Assembly: GCA_010365215.1 (NCBI GenBank)
Contig: JAAFGT010000026.1
Coordinates: 1-45,631 of the forward strand
Source of the DNA: Acidipila sp.
GTDB lineage: Bacteria; Acidobacteriota; Terriglobia; Acidiferrales; UBA7541
Direction: 5' to 3'
Length of the DNA stretch: 45,631 nucleotides
The notes beneath the pieces are model-generated. The model did not search any database. It worked only from the letters and a program-made list of their open reading frames with translations, and had not been told where the DNA came from. The position numbers and the translations under genes are program-made. Positions 15,560 through 26,460 of this stretch are shown here, one piece after another. How positions within the stretch are numbered: position 1 is the stretch's first letter; every line of letters begins with the position of its first letter.

Positions 15560-17419
15560 ATGAAGTGGAGTCGCCAATCAGTTTTGAGCTTGCTGTTATT
15601 CCTCCAGCTTGCTCTGATCTGCCTGATCGTCGGCGAATGGCTGTTCGTATCTACTCACCGCCTCTACCTGGAAGATCGCACCGACGATGCCAGCCAGGGA
15701 ACCGCCTGGGAACATTTTGTAGCCGAGAACGGCTTCATCGTTCCCAAGATCATCACGCGCGATGATGCGCGCTTCACTTTCCATCTCGATCTGTACACAA
15801 GCTCCGTCCTTCATGTTCGCGCAACGCCCGATGGCCCCGCGGCGTGCGAAGTGTATCTGGTAAAAAACGGAGCGCGCACTTTGCTCCTGCAGGCCTCGCT
15901 ATCAGGTCCCTTCTCTGCTTCGGCGCTGGTGCCTTCGGGACCAGTCGATGTGGAGATCGTCAATCATGGCGTGATCACCTGGTCAGACTTGCGCGTGGTC
16001 ACAAGATTTCGAGTTCTTCCCGAGCTGCTCGCCTTCGCCATCCTCTTTTTATTCACCTGCCGGTTCAAACGGGATACCCCGCTGCCCGCAGCGCCGATTC
16101 AATTCGCTCTGGCGCTCGCTTCTATCTGCGTCACTTTCGTGCTCATCGAGTTAGGCATGCGCACGGTGAATGAAAAACTACCTTTCTCCGTCGCCGACAG
16201 CCGCCATGATCTCGGCGTCTTTCGTCTGGACCCGCGATGGCAGTTCTCTACACGCTACAAGAAGCGCATGCGTCCGAATTCGAATACCTACACGCAGTGG
16301 AATTACGGAGACCTGGTGACCACCGCCGCCATTCCCGCCGAAGCTAGCAGCCCCACGGTAAATCGCTTCCCCATCAGCACGGATTCGGAAGGCTTCCGCA
16401 ATCCCGTTACGCGCGAGCGTATTGCAGTCGCTGCGCTCGGTGACTCGTTTACCGACGGCTTGATCGTTCCTCGCGAGCAAACCTGGCCCGCGCAGCTCGA
16501 GAAAATACTCGGCACCCCGGTGCAAAATTACGGCACCGCCGGCTTCGGACCCCAGCAGGAACGATATGTCCTGGAAGATTTCGCCATCCACCACCACCCG
16601 AAAGTTGTAGTGATCGCATTCTTCGCCGGCAACGATATTTTCGATGCCGAATCGTTTGCCAAGTTCCAGCAGTCCCCCACGGACTCTGCGGAAATCCCAG
16701 GGTGGAAAATCAAGAAAGTAGTCATGCGCTATCAGACGTTTTATCCCTACACGCTATCCAGTATGGCGCTGCAGGGAGTGTGGCGACGCGACGTGCAGAC
16801 CGCCGATCAAACGCTGCAGCCTGCGCCGGCGGCCGCGGCCGCATCGCTACCCGATTCCGCCTCGCAGCCGCGCGCCTATTTCAACCGCGGTATGTTCCAC
16901 TTCCCCGTTCACGGTCAAGAAATGTCTGTAGCCATAATGCCCGCGTATCTGCGGACACTGAACTATTCGCGGGAATGGTTTGCGGCGAGGCCAGGTTGGG
17001 AGCTGACTCGCCGCACCTACCTGGAAATCAAGCAGACCGCGGCGCAAAACGGCGCCACCTTGGTGGTGATGTTTATTCCCTTCAAGAGCCAGGTGTTCTT
17101 GCCGCTGCTGCAGCGCGCTTTTTCTTCCGGCGACCTCAACCGTGATTTCCGTTTCTACTTTCGCGAGAACCAGTCCGACGCCAATGTAGCCGTCATGGCC
17201 AAAAACAGGCTAGCGCAGAACGAGTTGATGCGTACATTTTGCGAGGACAATGGCCTGCCCTTTTTGGATTTGACCCCAGCTATCCAACAGCAAATCGAGC
17301 AGGGTAACAATCTCTACTTCCCCGATGACGCCCACTGGAATGCCGCGGGCCATGCCTTCGCCGCGCAGGAACTGGCCGCCTTTCTGAAACAGCACAAAAT
17401 AGAATATTCCCTGCCATGA
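15560..17419 (+). CDS. Membrane-anchored SGNH/GDSL hydrolase
   Basis: 619 residues; TAGGA precedes the ATG. The protein opens with a membrane segment (SVLSLLLFLQLALICLIVGEWLFV), then an extracytoplasmic beta-rich region (about 30-150), two further hydrophobic helices (about 153-170 and 178-200), and a C-terminal SGNH domain. The nucleophile is S296 in AALGDSFTDGL, with G in NYGTAGFGPQQE, N in AFFAGNDIFD, and D589/H592 in PDDAHWNAAGH. All four SGNH blocks are therefore visible. SGNH proteins of this membrane-linked type often esterify or de-esterify envelope polysaccharides (AlgX/AlgJ-like); the substrate here is not known. Confidence 0.88.
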   Translation: MKWSRQSVLSLLLFLQLALICLIVGEWLFVSTHRLYLEDRTDDASQGTAWEHFVAENGFIVPKIITRDDARFTFHLDLYTSSVLHVRATPDGPAACEVYLVKNGARTLLLQASLSGPFSASALVPSGPVDVEIVNHGVITWSDLRVVTRFRVLPELLAFAILFLFTCRFKRDTPLPAAPIQFALALASICVTFVLIELGMRTVNEKLPFSVADSRHDLGVFRLDPRWQFSTRYKKRMRPNSNTYTQWNYGDLVTTAAIPAEASSPTVNRFPISTDSEGFRNPVTRERIAVAALGDSFTDGLIVPREQTWPAQLEKILGTPVQNYGTAGFGPQQERYVLEDFAIHHHPKVVVIAFFAGNDIFDAESFAKFQQSPTDSAEIPGWKIKKVVMRYQTFYPYTLSSMALQGVWRRDVQTADQTLQPAPAAAAASLPDSASQPRAYFNRGMFHFPVHGQEMSVAIMPAYLRTLNYSREWFAARPGWELTRRTYLEIKQTAAQNGATLVVMFIPFKSQVFLPLLQRAFSSGDLNRDFRFYFRENQSDANVAVMAKNRLAQNELMRTFCEDNGLPFLDLTPAIQQQIEQGNNLYFPDDAHWNAAGHAFAAQELAAFLKQHKIEYSLP

Positions 17420-17466
17420 CGCCTGCGCGATAGCGGATAGGCCAGGCGGAATGGATGTGCCACGCC

Positions 17467-17832
17467 CTAAGCCCGCCGAGAAGTTTTTGTTTTCTTTCGC
17501 GCAGCGCGTGGTACGCGAAGACTTTCATCCATCCACTTCAAGTATTTTTTCGATCCTGCCGCGATCGGCAGCGCGATGAATTCCGGAACTTCGTAGCTAT
17601 GCAGCCGCGTCACCACCGCTTCCACCTTCAGCACCAATTTCCGCGAAGTCTTAATCAGCAGCAGATCCTCGGGCGTCGCTTCGATTCTGTCCTTCCAGCG
17701 ATACGTGGAAAGCACCGGCACGGGAAGCACGGCAACGCAGGCGGCAACGCGCTCGTCGATCAGCGCGCGCGCTATGGCTCCCGCTTCTCCCTGCTTTGCG
17801 CAGGTAACCAGCACGAGCACTTTATTGGTCAC
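17467..17832 (-). CDS. cutA: Divalent-cation tolerance protein CutA
   Basis: 121 residues from a GTG at 17832 with AAGGAG five bases upstream; the frame is open further but only overlaps the divergent gene. The family signature is clear: LVTCAKQGEAGAIARALIDE, AACVAVLPVPVLSTYRWK, EDLLLIKTSR, LHSYEVPEFIALPI and YLKWMDESL. CutA is a small trimeric ferredoxin-like protein first linked to copper tolerance; its molecular role is still debated. The last 15 residues are a basic tail (RAARKKTKTSRRA) not seen in the short CutA proteins. It is divergent from the phosphohexomutase gene across 81 nt. Confidence 0.95.
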   Translation of the reverse strand: MTNKVLVLVTCAKQGEAGAIARALIDERVAACVAVLPVPVLSTYRWKDRIEATPEDLLLIKTSRKLVLKVEAVVTRLHSYEVPEFIALPIAAGSKKYLKWMDESLRVPRAARKKTKTSRRA

Positions 17833-17913
17833 GGTGACTCCTTCGTGCCGGCGCTTTCCCCAACACGGCACCGCCGGTTGTCTTCGGCTTCCGGCAAGAT
17901 ACAATGGACGCGA

Positions 17914-19338
17914 ATGGCCGACAACCCCATCCACTTTGGAACCTCCGGCTGGCGCGCCATCATCGCCGACCAGTTCACCTTTGCGAACGTACGCTTGGCC
18001 GTCACCGCCATCGCGCAGCATGTTTGCGATGGCGGCAGATCGCCGGTACTACTTCTCGGCCACGATCGCCGTTTTCTGTCCGAAGAATTCTCGCGGCTGG
18101 CCAGCGGCATACTGCGCGGGCACGGCGTGGGCGTTTTGTTTGCCGACGCACCCACGCCCACGCCTACGCTGGCGTACGAAATTCTGCGCCGCAAGACCGA
18201 TGGCGCCATCAATTTCACCGCCAGCCACAATCCCGCCGAATATCACGGTTTAAAATTTTCCGCCGCGGATGGCGGCCCCGCGCTGCCCGAAGTTACCCAG
18301 GACATCGAAGCGCGCGCCGCGAAACTCGCCCAGTCCGGCTTGGGCTCCGCACAAAGCACTACTACCCATGAAAATCCCGCGCCCGCCGAATTGATCGATC
18401 CGCGGGCGCCATACCTAGCGCGCCTTCGCGAACTCGTCCGCTTCCCTATTCTCCGCGAAGCCAAATTGAACGTGGTCTGCGACCTCCTGCACGGCTGTGC
18501 CGCCGGCTACCTCGACCGCATTCTCGCCGAGGAAGGAATCGAATCGAGCGCCCTGCGCACCGACCGCGACGTCTTGTTCGATGGGCATGGCCCGGACGTC
18601 TCCGAGGAAAATCTTCAGCCACTCTCGCAGGCGGTGCGCGAACGCAAAGCCAGTGTGGGTCTGGCCACCGACGGCGATGCCGACCGCTTCGGCATCATCG
18701 ACTCTGACGGAACCTTTCTAGCTCCTAATCACATCTTGGCGCTGGTTTATGATTACCTGGTGGAATCGCGTGGATGGCGCCTGGGCGCCGCACGCAGCGT
18801 GGCCACCACTCATCTCATCGACGCGGTGGCTCGATTTCACGGCCTCCCCATTCATGAAACTCCCGTGGGGTTTAAATACATCGGTGAATTTATTAAGCAG
18901 GATGTCATTGCATTGGGCGGCGAAGAAAGCGCCGGCTTGACCATTCGCGGCCACGTCCCCGAGAAGGACGGCATCCTGGCCGGCCTGCTGGTGGCGGAAA
19001 TGGTGGCCGCGCGCCGCGCTTCGCTGGCAGAGCAACTTAAGACACTCTTCAAGAAAGTCGGGAAAGAATATTGGCCCATTCGTGAGAATCTACAGTTGTC
19101 CGACGAAGTGAAGGCGCGAACCGTGGCACGATTGAAAGAAGACATCAAAGTTTTCGAGGGGCGGCCGGTCTCCAGCCTCGACCGCACCGACGGCCTGCAG
19201 ATGATCTTCGCCGATGGCTCGTGGGTTCTGTTGCGCCTTTCAGGAACCGAGCCGCTTCTCCGCGTTTACGCGGAAGCCGCCACGCCCCAGGAATCGCGGC
19301 AGCTCGTGGCCGACGCCGATAAATGGATCGCAGCATGA
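17914..19338 (+). CDS. Phosphoglucomutase/phosphomannomutase family enzyme
   Basis: 474 residues from the ATG at 17914 (MADNPIHFGTSGWRAII). All four family motifs are present: the phosphoserine loop NFTASHNPAEYHGLKFS, the Mg-binding DGDADRFGIID, the sugar-binding GGEESAGL, and the C-terminal phosphate loop RLSGTEPLLRVY. It interconverts hexose 1- and 6-phosphates for glycogen or cell-wall sugar synthesis in the cytoplasm. The GGEESAG loop is nearer to phosphoglucomutases than to GEMSGH-type phosphomannomutases. Its stop overlaps the ftsB-like start (ATGA), so the two are translationally coupled. Confidence 0.93.
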   Translation: MADNPIHFGTSGWRAIIADQFTFANVRLAVTAIAQHVCDGGRSPVLLLGHDRRFLSEEFSRLASGILRGHGVGVLFADAPTPTPTLAYEILRRKTDGAINFTASHNPAEYHGLKFSAADGGPALPEVTQDIEARAAKLAQSGLGSAQSTTTHENPAPAELIDPRAPYLARLRELVRFPILREAKLNVVCDLLHGCAAGYLDRILAEEGIESSALRTDRDVLFDGHGPDVSEENLQPLSQAVRERKASVGLATDGDADRFGIIDSDGTFLAPNHILALVYDYLVESRGWRLGAARSVATTHLIDAVARFHGLPIHETPVGFKYIGEFIKQDVIALGGEESAGLTIRGHVPEKDGILAGLLVAEMVAARRASLAEQLKTLFKKVGKEYWPIRENLQLSDEVKARTVARLKEDIKVFEGRPVSSLDRTDGLQMIFADGSWVLLRLSGTEPLLRVYAEAATPQESRQLVADADKWIAA

Positions 19339-19712
19339 CGCCCGCACGAAAAAACGCCGCCAAAAACCGCGCCGGCAGAAAAAAACAAAAACACGCCGAG
19401 ACGTTTCAACGCGCGATCCGATACGCCCTGGGCGCGGTGCTCTTGCTGGTCTTCATGAACGGTCTTTTCGGCCAGAATGGCTATCTCGCTCTGCGCCGCG
19501 CGCATGCCGACGTGCAAAAACTGCACAAAGAAATCGACCAGCTCAACGAACAGAATCATCAACTATCCGGCGACGTGCACGCACTCAAGACCGATCCCGC
19601 CGCCGTTGAGCGCGTCGCGCGTGAAGATATGGGCCTCGCCCGGCCAGGCGAGCTGGTGTTCCGGCTGCCCGAAACCGCGAAGCCCGCTCCAGCGGCTCCT
19701 GAACCGAAATAA
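19335..19712 (+). CDS. ftsB: Septum formation initiator, FtsB/DivIC family
   Basis: 125 residues. I chose the ATG at 19335 because it overlaps the preceding TGA; an ATG at 19323 is also in frame. The N-terminus is strongly basic (KNAAKNRAGRKKQKHAE), followed by one membrane helix (ALGAVLLLVFMNGLFG) and a coiled coil (HADVQKLHKEIDQLNEQNHQL) ending in the DivIC-type VERVAREDMGLARPGELVFRL. FtsB/DivIC joins FtsL and FtsQ in the divisome and activates septal wall synthesis. It is often near eno in other bacteria; here it follows a phosphohexomutase instead. A Pro/Ala-rich tail ends the protein. Confidence 0.9.
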   Translation: MTPARKNAAKNRAGRKKQKHAETFQRAIRYALGAVLLLVFMNGLFGQNGYLALRRAHADVQKLHKEIDQLNEQNHQLSGDVHALKTDPAAVERVAREDMGLARPGELVFRLPETAKPAPAAPEPK

Positions 19713-19743
19713 ATAACTTCCTGGACTGCTCGCAACTTCAATT

Positions 19744-20850
19744 TCACACAGCGATGCGCCGGCGCAGCAACAGCACCCAGCCTCTTCCCTTACCCTTCAG
19801 CCTGGTGCGCGCTGATGACAGCATCAGCATCGCCAGGAAAATAATCAGCAGCCCCAGCGATGCCATGGGCACGCTCATCGCGCGTTTGGGGAGAATGGAA
19901 AAGCGGCCGTAAACAAACGGAAGGTGAACCCAATAGACCAGCAGCGTGGTCTGCCCGATCTGCACCAGGGGGCTGAATCCGCGCAGCCCGGCTCCCCACC
20001 GGCACCACGCAAAGGCGCCCGCCATCATCAGCAGCACAATGCCCACGCGGATCAGGAAAAAATCCGGACTGGTGTGCCAGAAATCGTATACCTCATAGAC
20101 TCTCACCGGCAGTGAATCAAAGAACCTCCCGAAACTCACTAAGGCCACCCCGCCCGCGCCCAATACCGCTATTGTCTGGACTTCGCGTTTTCGCGCCCAA
20201 TCGGCAGTCAGCAGAAATCCGGCAGCAAGTCCGGCGAATGCGAATGCCGTCCACGGAAAAATCGGAAACAGCCAGGTTTGCGGTACATCGAATATATGGA
20301 CACCGTCGATGTACGACTCGAGGAACCACGGAAGAAAGCCCGGTCGCCAGGTAGTCCACAGGGGCGGCGTAACCAGCGCAATAAACAGCGATACTGCGGC
20401 CGCGGTCACCGCGCTGCGCCTCGCGTCAGCCGCGAGGTAACACATCGCGCCCATCAACATCATCGATAGCCCGATGATATTCAACACGTCAACGCGCAGC
20501 AGATCGCTCCACGGCGCGCCGGGCTGCCCCAGCAGAAACTCCTGAAGCCGAAACAGCAGCGCCAGTCCAAAAATTTGCGCGCCGCGCAGTATCGTCGTGC
20601 GCGCGATTTCCGCAGGTGTTACCCCGCGGCCGCGCAGCTTGCCGGTCATCAGCGCAAACGACACGCCCGCAAGAAACAGAAATATCGGCGCGGGAAAAGT
20701 TCCGCCCAGCCGCGACCAGCCGAACAGCGTTCCTCGACGCGCGGAATCGCTCAACCACGCGTCGTAACAATGCGTTTGAAACATCAGGACGCACGCCAGG
20801 CCGCGCATCCAATCGATATAAACCAGCCGACCCCTGGGCGTTTCCGGCAT
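19744..20850 (-). CDS. DUF1624 / HGSNAT-like membrane acyltransferase family protein
   Basis: 368 residues with about ten membrane helices. The N-terminal RLVYIDWMRGLACVLMFQTHCYDAWL and APIFLFLAGVSFAL are the hallmark of the DUF1624/HGSNAT catalytic family, whose eukaryotic member acetylates terminal glucosamine across a membrane. The His in QTHCYD is the likely counterpart of the catalytic His. A C-terminal LVQIGQTTLLVYWVHLPFVYG block fits acyltransferase-3-like proteins too. Substrate unknown; acylation of an envelope glycan is an inference. It is convergent with ftsB (31-nt gap) and divergent from the CPBP protease gene. Confidence 0.85.
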   Translation of the reverse strand: MPETPRGRLVYIDWMRGLACVLMFQTHCYDAWLSDSARRGTLFGWSRLGGTFPAPIFLFLAGVSFALMTGKLRGRGVTPAEIARTTILRGAQIFGLALLFRLQEFLLGQPGAPWSDLLRVDVLNIIGLSMMLMGAMCYLAADARRSAVTAAAVSLFIALVTPPLWTTWRPGFLPWFLESYIDGVHIFDVPQTWLFPIFPWTAFAFAGLAAGFLLTADWARKREVQTIAVLGAGGVALVSFGRFFDSLPVRVYEVYDFWHTSPDFFLIRVGIVLLMMAGAFAWCRWGAGLRGFSPLVQIGQTTLLVYWVHLPFVYGRFSILPKRAMSVPMASLGLLIIFLAMLMLSSARTRLKGKGRGWVLLLRRRIAV

Positions 20851-20908
20851 CAGTTCGGTTAGACTAACGCTCTGTGACCGAATTGCGCCAGATGAATATC
20901 AACGCGCC

Positions 20909-21916
20909 ATGAATATTACGCGCGACACGGATATCACCCGCCGCGACACCCGCCAGATCGGAGTCCCCGCCGCCGCCGGCCTCTGGATGGCCGTCTGCTT
21001 TCTCGCTGCGTTTGCCGGTACGTGGCGCGGTCTAGGTGGCCGTCCCTTCGCTGCGGCGCTGGGCGCATTTGCCGCGCTCGTCGCTTGCGAAGTCTTGCTC
21101 GCCGCGCAAGGCGTAGCCTCGCGCTTCGCGGCAGCGCCTCGGGGACTGCGTTCGTCCATGCCGCTGGTGCCTTTGCTCGTCTATGTTTTCTACTCCATCG
21201 CCGGCGGCGGCGGCTGGCTGCATATCGCTTTCGCTGCTTTGTACGTTTTCGTGCCCGCCGCTCTTCTCCTCGACGTCCAGGACCGCCCGTCCGGTTGCTG
21301 GAATGACTATGCAGCGCTGCTTTGCATCTGGCTGCCAGCCGAATTTCATTTTCTCCAGCAGCTCTTTCCCTACCCGGCCGCGGGGCTTTCGCATCCGCTG
21401 TGGGTTGCGTTTGCGGTGACCGCGGCGCTGATCGCATTTCTTCTGGTGCGGCGACTCGAAGGCGTGGGGTACACGTTGGCGTGGGGGCGGGGCTGGAGCT
21501 TCATCATCGGTATCAATTTTCTGCTTTTTATCGCCGTAGCCGTTCCACTGGGTCGCGCGATTGGATTCATAGCATTTCGTCCGCAACTTTCCCGGCTGCA
21601 AGCGCTGCCTCTCGTTGCCGTCGGGATGCTGATTTTTACAGCCTGGCCGGAGGAATTTCTATTTCGCGGGTTGATTCAGAATCTTCTCTCAAAAACTATC
21701 GGCAGTGAGCGGCTAGCGTTATTCGTGGCGGCGGCCATCTTTGGCCTGGCCCATCTCAACAACGGCGTTTTTCCCAACTGGCGCTATGCGTTGCTGGCCA
21801 CTCTAGCGGGCCTAGCCTACGGCCAGACTTGGCGCAAAACCGGTTCCATCTTCGCGTCCGCCATCGTCCACGCCCTGGTAAACGTTTCCTGGTACGCGCT
21901 CTTTCGCACGCTGTAA
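20909..21916 (+). CDS. CPBP-family intramembrane metalloprotease
   Basis: 335 residues, mostly hydrophobic, with about eight predicted helices. The C-terminal half carries the CPBP (Abi, CAAX-protease and bacteriocin-processing) motifs: WPEEFLFRGLIQNLL with the tandem Glu, FGLAHLNNG with the His, and HALVNVSWY with the last His and Asn. The family comprises Rce1-like glutamic intramembrane proteases; bacterial members are linked to processing of membrane peptides or to bacteriocin immunity. The N-terminal half has no known motif. No peptide precursor is visible next to it. The start is the first ATG of the frame, without a strong ribosome site. Confidence 0.87.
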   Translation: MNITRDTDITRRDTRQIGVPAAAGLWMAVCFLAAFAGTWRGLGGRPFAAALGAFAALVACEVLLAAQGVASRFAAAPRGLRSSMPLVPLLVYVFYSIAGGGGWLHIAFAALYVFVPAALLLDVQDRPSGCWNDYAALLCIWLPAEFHFLQQLFPYPAAGLSHPLWVAFAVTAALIAFLLVRRLEGVGYTLAWGRGWSFIIGINFLLFIAVAVPLGRAIGFIAFRPQLSRLQALPLVAVGMLIFTAWPEEFLFRGLIQNLLSKTIGSERLALFVAAAIFGLAHLNNGVFPNWRYALLATLAGLAYGQTWRKTGSIFASAIVHALVNVSWYALFRTL

Positions 21917-21970
21917 GGGTGCGCCTGCCGCGGCGCCCGCGAATCACCCGCTATACACGCCGCGTCTCGT

Positions 21971-22762
21971 TCAGCGCACCACGCCCGCCAGCGGACTCGA
22001 CGCCGACGCGTACAACTTCTTCGCCATCCGTCCAGCGAGGAACGCCTTCCTCCCCGCTTCCACCGCCAGCCGCATCGCTTCTGCCATCAGCACGGCATCC
22101 TGCGCTTCGGCAATCGCCGTATTCATCAGCACTCCGTCCGCACCGAGTTCCATGGCGATTGCGGCGTCCGAGGCGGTGCCTACGCCAGCGTCGATAATCA
22201 GCGGCACTTCCGTGATCCGCTCGCGCAGAATCCGCAAGGCAGTCATGTTTTGAATTCCCAGCCCCGAACCGATCGGCGCCCCCAGCGGCATCACCGCCGC
22301 GGCCCCGGCATCAATCAGTTTTCGCGCCACGATCAGATCGTCCGTCGTGTACGGCATCACCACGAAGCCTTCTTTCGCCAGCACGCGCGTCGCTTCCACC
22401 AGTTGCTCGGTATCCGGGTAGAGCGTCTGCTGGTCCCCAATCACTTCCAGCTTCACCCAGTTGGACAATCCCACCTCGCGCCCCAAGCGCGCCGTGCGAA
22501 TCGCTTCGTCAGCCGTGTAGCAAGCCGCGGTGTTCGGCAGAATGAAAATCTTCTCGCGGTCGATGAAGTCCAGCAACGATTCCTTGGTGCGATCGGTGAG
22601 GTTCACACGGCGCACCGCCACGGTCACCATGTCCGCGCCGCTGGCGGCATGCGCGCGAGCCATCTCCTGAAAGCTGCGGTATTTCCCCGTACCCACAATC
22701 AGGCGCGAGCGGAATGCACGTCCCGCGATAACCAGTGAATCGATAGCCAGTGAATCTTGCAT
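21971..22762 (-). CDS. thiG: Thiazole synthase ThiG
   Basis: 263 residues from the ATG at 22762 with GGAG eight bases upstream; the longer frame has no family resemblance. ThiG builds the thiazole phosphate of thiamine from deoxyxylulose 5-phosphate, dehydroglycine and the ThiS thiocarboxylate. Visible features are [36 protein letters not shown], the Schiff-base Lys in [22 protein letters not shown] and [13 protein letters not shown]. No thiS, thiF, thiH, thiO or thiC lies in the window. It lies 31 nt downstream of the acyl-CoA ligase on the same strand and is probably co-transcribed. Confidence 0.96.
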   Translation of the reverse strand: MQDSLAIDSLVIAGRAFRSRLIVGTGKYRSFQEMARAHAASGADMVTVAVRRVNLTDRTKESLLDFIDREKIFILPNTAACYTADEAIRTARLGREVGLSNWVKLEVIGDQQTLYPDTEQLVEATRVLAKEGFVVMPYTTDDLIVARKLIDAGAAAVMPLGAPIGSGLGIQNMTALRILRERITEVPLIIDAGVGTASDAAIAMELGADGVLMNTAIAEAQDAVLMAEAMRLAVEAGRKAFLAGRMAKKLYASASSPLAGVVR

Positions 22763-22793
22763 GAGGGTTTCTCCGCTCTTATTGTGTAACGTT

Positions 22794-24617
22794 TTATTGT
22801 AACGCCGGTGGGCGTGGCTCGGCCACGTCAGCGTACAGCTGCTCAATCGTCGCGCGGTAGCGCTCCTCGATCGACCGGCGCTTCAACTTCAGCGTATAGG
22901 TCAGCTCCCCGCCATCAAACGTAAAATCGTGATCGACCAGCGCGAATCGTTTGATTCTCTCGTATTGCGCGAAAGGCTGCATCAGGCGTTCCACCTCGCC
23001 CTCGATCAGCGCGCGCGTCCAGGGATGCGCTGCAACTTCCGCTGCGGAGGGAAACGTCAGCCCTTCCTTCTTCGCCGCCGCCTCGACCTTCGCAAAATTC
23101 GGCACCAGCAACGCGGCCACAAACTTACGCCTGTCGCCTACCACCGCCGCATTCAAAATGTAGGGGCTGCTTTTGAGCGCGTTCTCAAGCGGCTGCGGCG
23201 CCGCGAATTTCCCTCCCGCTGTTTTGATCAAATCTTTTTTGCGGTCGGTAATGCTCAAATAGCCGTCGGCGTCGAGCGTACCGATGTCGCCAGTGTGCAG
23301 CCATCCGTCTTCGCTCAACACCTCGCGCGTGGCTTCCGGCTTCTGGTAGTAACCCATCATCACGCACGGTCCCTTCACTAAAATCTCGCCATCCGCCGCA
23401 ATGCTCACGGCGACATTGGGGATCACCTGCCCTGAGGTACCCATGCGGTTTGCCCCGGGCACATTCGACGAGACGACCGGGGAGGTCTCCGTCAATCCGT
23501 ATCCTTGATACACCTCGATGCCAATCGACCAGTAAAATTCCGCCAGCTCGCGTGTCAGCGGTCCGCCACCCGAAACAAATTTTCGAATGCGTCCTCCGAT
23601 GCCCGCGCGGATGCGCGAATAGACCAGCTTATCAGCCACTTCCCATTCGAGCCGCACACCCAGCGGCACCGGGCGTCCATACGCACGCCAGGGTTTGGCT
23701 TTCTCCGCCACTTTAATTCCCCATTCAAAAACGTTTCGCCGCCATCCCGCTGCGTACCCCCCGCGCTCCATAATATTGGCGTAAATTTTCTCGAAGAAGC
23801 GCGGCACCGCAGCCGCGAACTGCGGCCGCGCCTCCAGCAGCGCCTGCGGCACCTCCTCCATCCTGCGCACATAGGCGATGGTCACGCCGCGGAAAAGATA
23901 ACCGTAGTCCACCATGCGCTCGAAGATGTGCGAGAGCGGCAAAAATGACAGCGACACATCTCCGCTCTTGAAATCCTCGTCGCGCATCCCGTCGGTGGCG
24001 TTCGAGGTTAAATTGCGATGACTGAGCATCACGCCCTTCGGCTCGCCCGTCGTGCCGGAGGTATAGATCAGCGTGGCCAGCTGCTCGGGGCGAATCTCGG
24101 CGGCGCGCAGGCGATATTCCACGACAGCCGAATCATCAGCACCCGCAATCATCGCCTGGTAACTCAGCACCCCCGACGCGAGCGCACCCGGCAGCGCGTC
24201 CGCCGCCCCGGCCGCTACGATTTTCTCCATCGCAGGTACGCGGTCGCGGCAGGCGACAAGCCTTCGAATCTGTTCTTCCCCCGCGGCGAACCCCAGTCGC
24301 GCGCCGGAATGCTCGAGGATAAACGCCATCCTTTCCGGCGATTCGTTGAAATAAATTGGCACCACCACCGCGCCCAGGCCGGTAATCGCGAAGTCCGCAA
24401 TATGCCATTCCGGGCAGTTCGGTGCGAGCAGCGCAACGCGATCCCCGGCCTTTACGCCCAACTGGGCCAGCGCACTTGAAAATCCCGCGATTCGCCGCAA
24501 CATCTCCGCCGAGCCAATCTCTTTCCAGCCGTCAGCGGCACGATAAAGAAGAGTCCGCGAAGAGGGGTAGCGGTCGAGTGCTTCCAGCAGGCGTTGAGGC
24601 AGCGAAAGATAATCCAT
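22794..24617 (-). CDS. AMP-forming long-chain acyl-CoA synthetase
   Basis: 607 residues from the ATG at 24617 ([17 protein letters not shown]); the upstream alternative is a TTG. The adenylate-forming family motifs are in order: [20 protein letters not shown] (P-loop), [22 protein letters not shown], and [14 protein letters not shown], with the C-terminal [12 protein letters not shown] carrying the catalytic Lys region. It activates fatty acids to acyl-AMP and then acyl-CoA in the cytoplasm, similar to FadD15-type proteins. Substrate chain length cannot be read from the sequence. It is divergent from the urocanate hydratase gene by about 155 nt. Confidence 0.92.
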   Translation of the reverse strand: MDYLSLPQRLLEALDRYPSSRTLLYRAADGWKEIGSAEMLRRIAGFSSALAQLGVKAGDRVALLAPNCPEWHIADFAITGLGAVVVPIYFNESPERMAFILEHSGARLGFAAGEEQIRRLVACRDRVPAMEKIVAAGAADALPGALASGVLSYQAMIAGADDSAVVEYRLRAAEIRPEQLATLIYTSGTTGEPKGVMLSHRNLTSNATDGMRDEDFKSGDVSLSFLPLSHIFERMVDYGYLFRGVTIAYVRRMEEVPQALLEARPQFAAAVPRFFEKIYANIMERGGYAAGWRRNVFEWGIKVAEKAKPWRAYGRPVPLGVRLEWEVADKLVYSRIRAGIGGRIRKFVSGGGPLTRELAEFYWSIGIEVYQGYGLTETSPVVSSNVPGANRMGTSGQVIPNVAVSIAADGEILVKGPCVMMGYYQKPEATREVLSEDGWLHTGDIGTLDADGYLSITDRKKDLIKTAGGKFAAPQPLENALKSSPYILNAAVVGDRRKFVAALLVPNFAKVEAAAKKEGLTFPSAAEVAAHPWTRALIEGEVERLMQPFAQYERIKRFALVDHDFTFDGGELTYTLKLKRRSIEERYRATIEQLYADVAEPRPPALQ

Positions 24618-24773
24618 CGGTCCGCTTTGGACTCTACTCCGCGCTTCTCTTCCGCGCAAACTCTTGCGGATCGTCGGCTGGTTCGCACGCCCATCACACG
24701 CTCGTGCGTTTGCTCCGGGCCAGTTTCAAAATGCGCCGCCATCTGCGGTACACTTTCCGGCAGGAGCCGCCCG

Positions 24774-26450
<1,677 letters not shown>

Positions 26451-26460
26451 GGAGGAAGCC

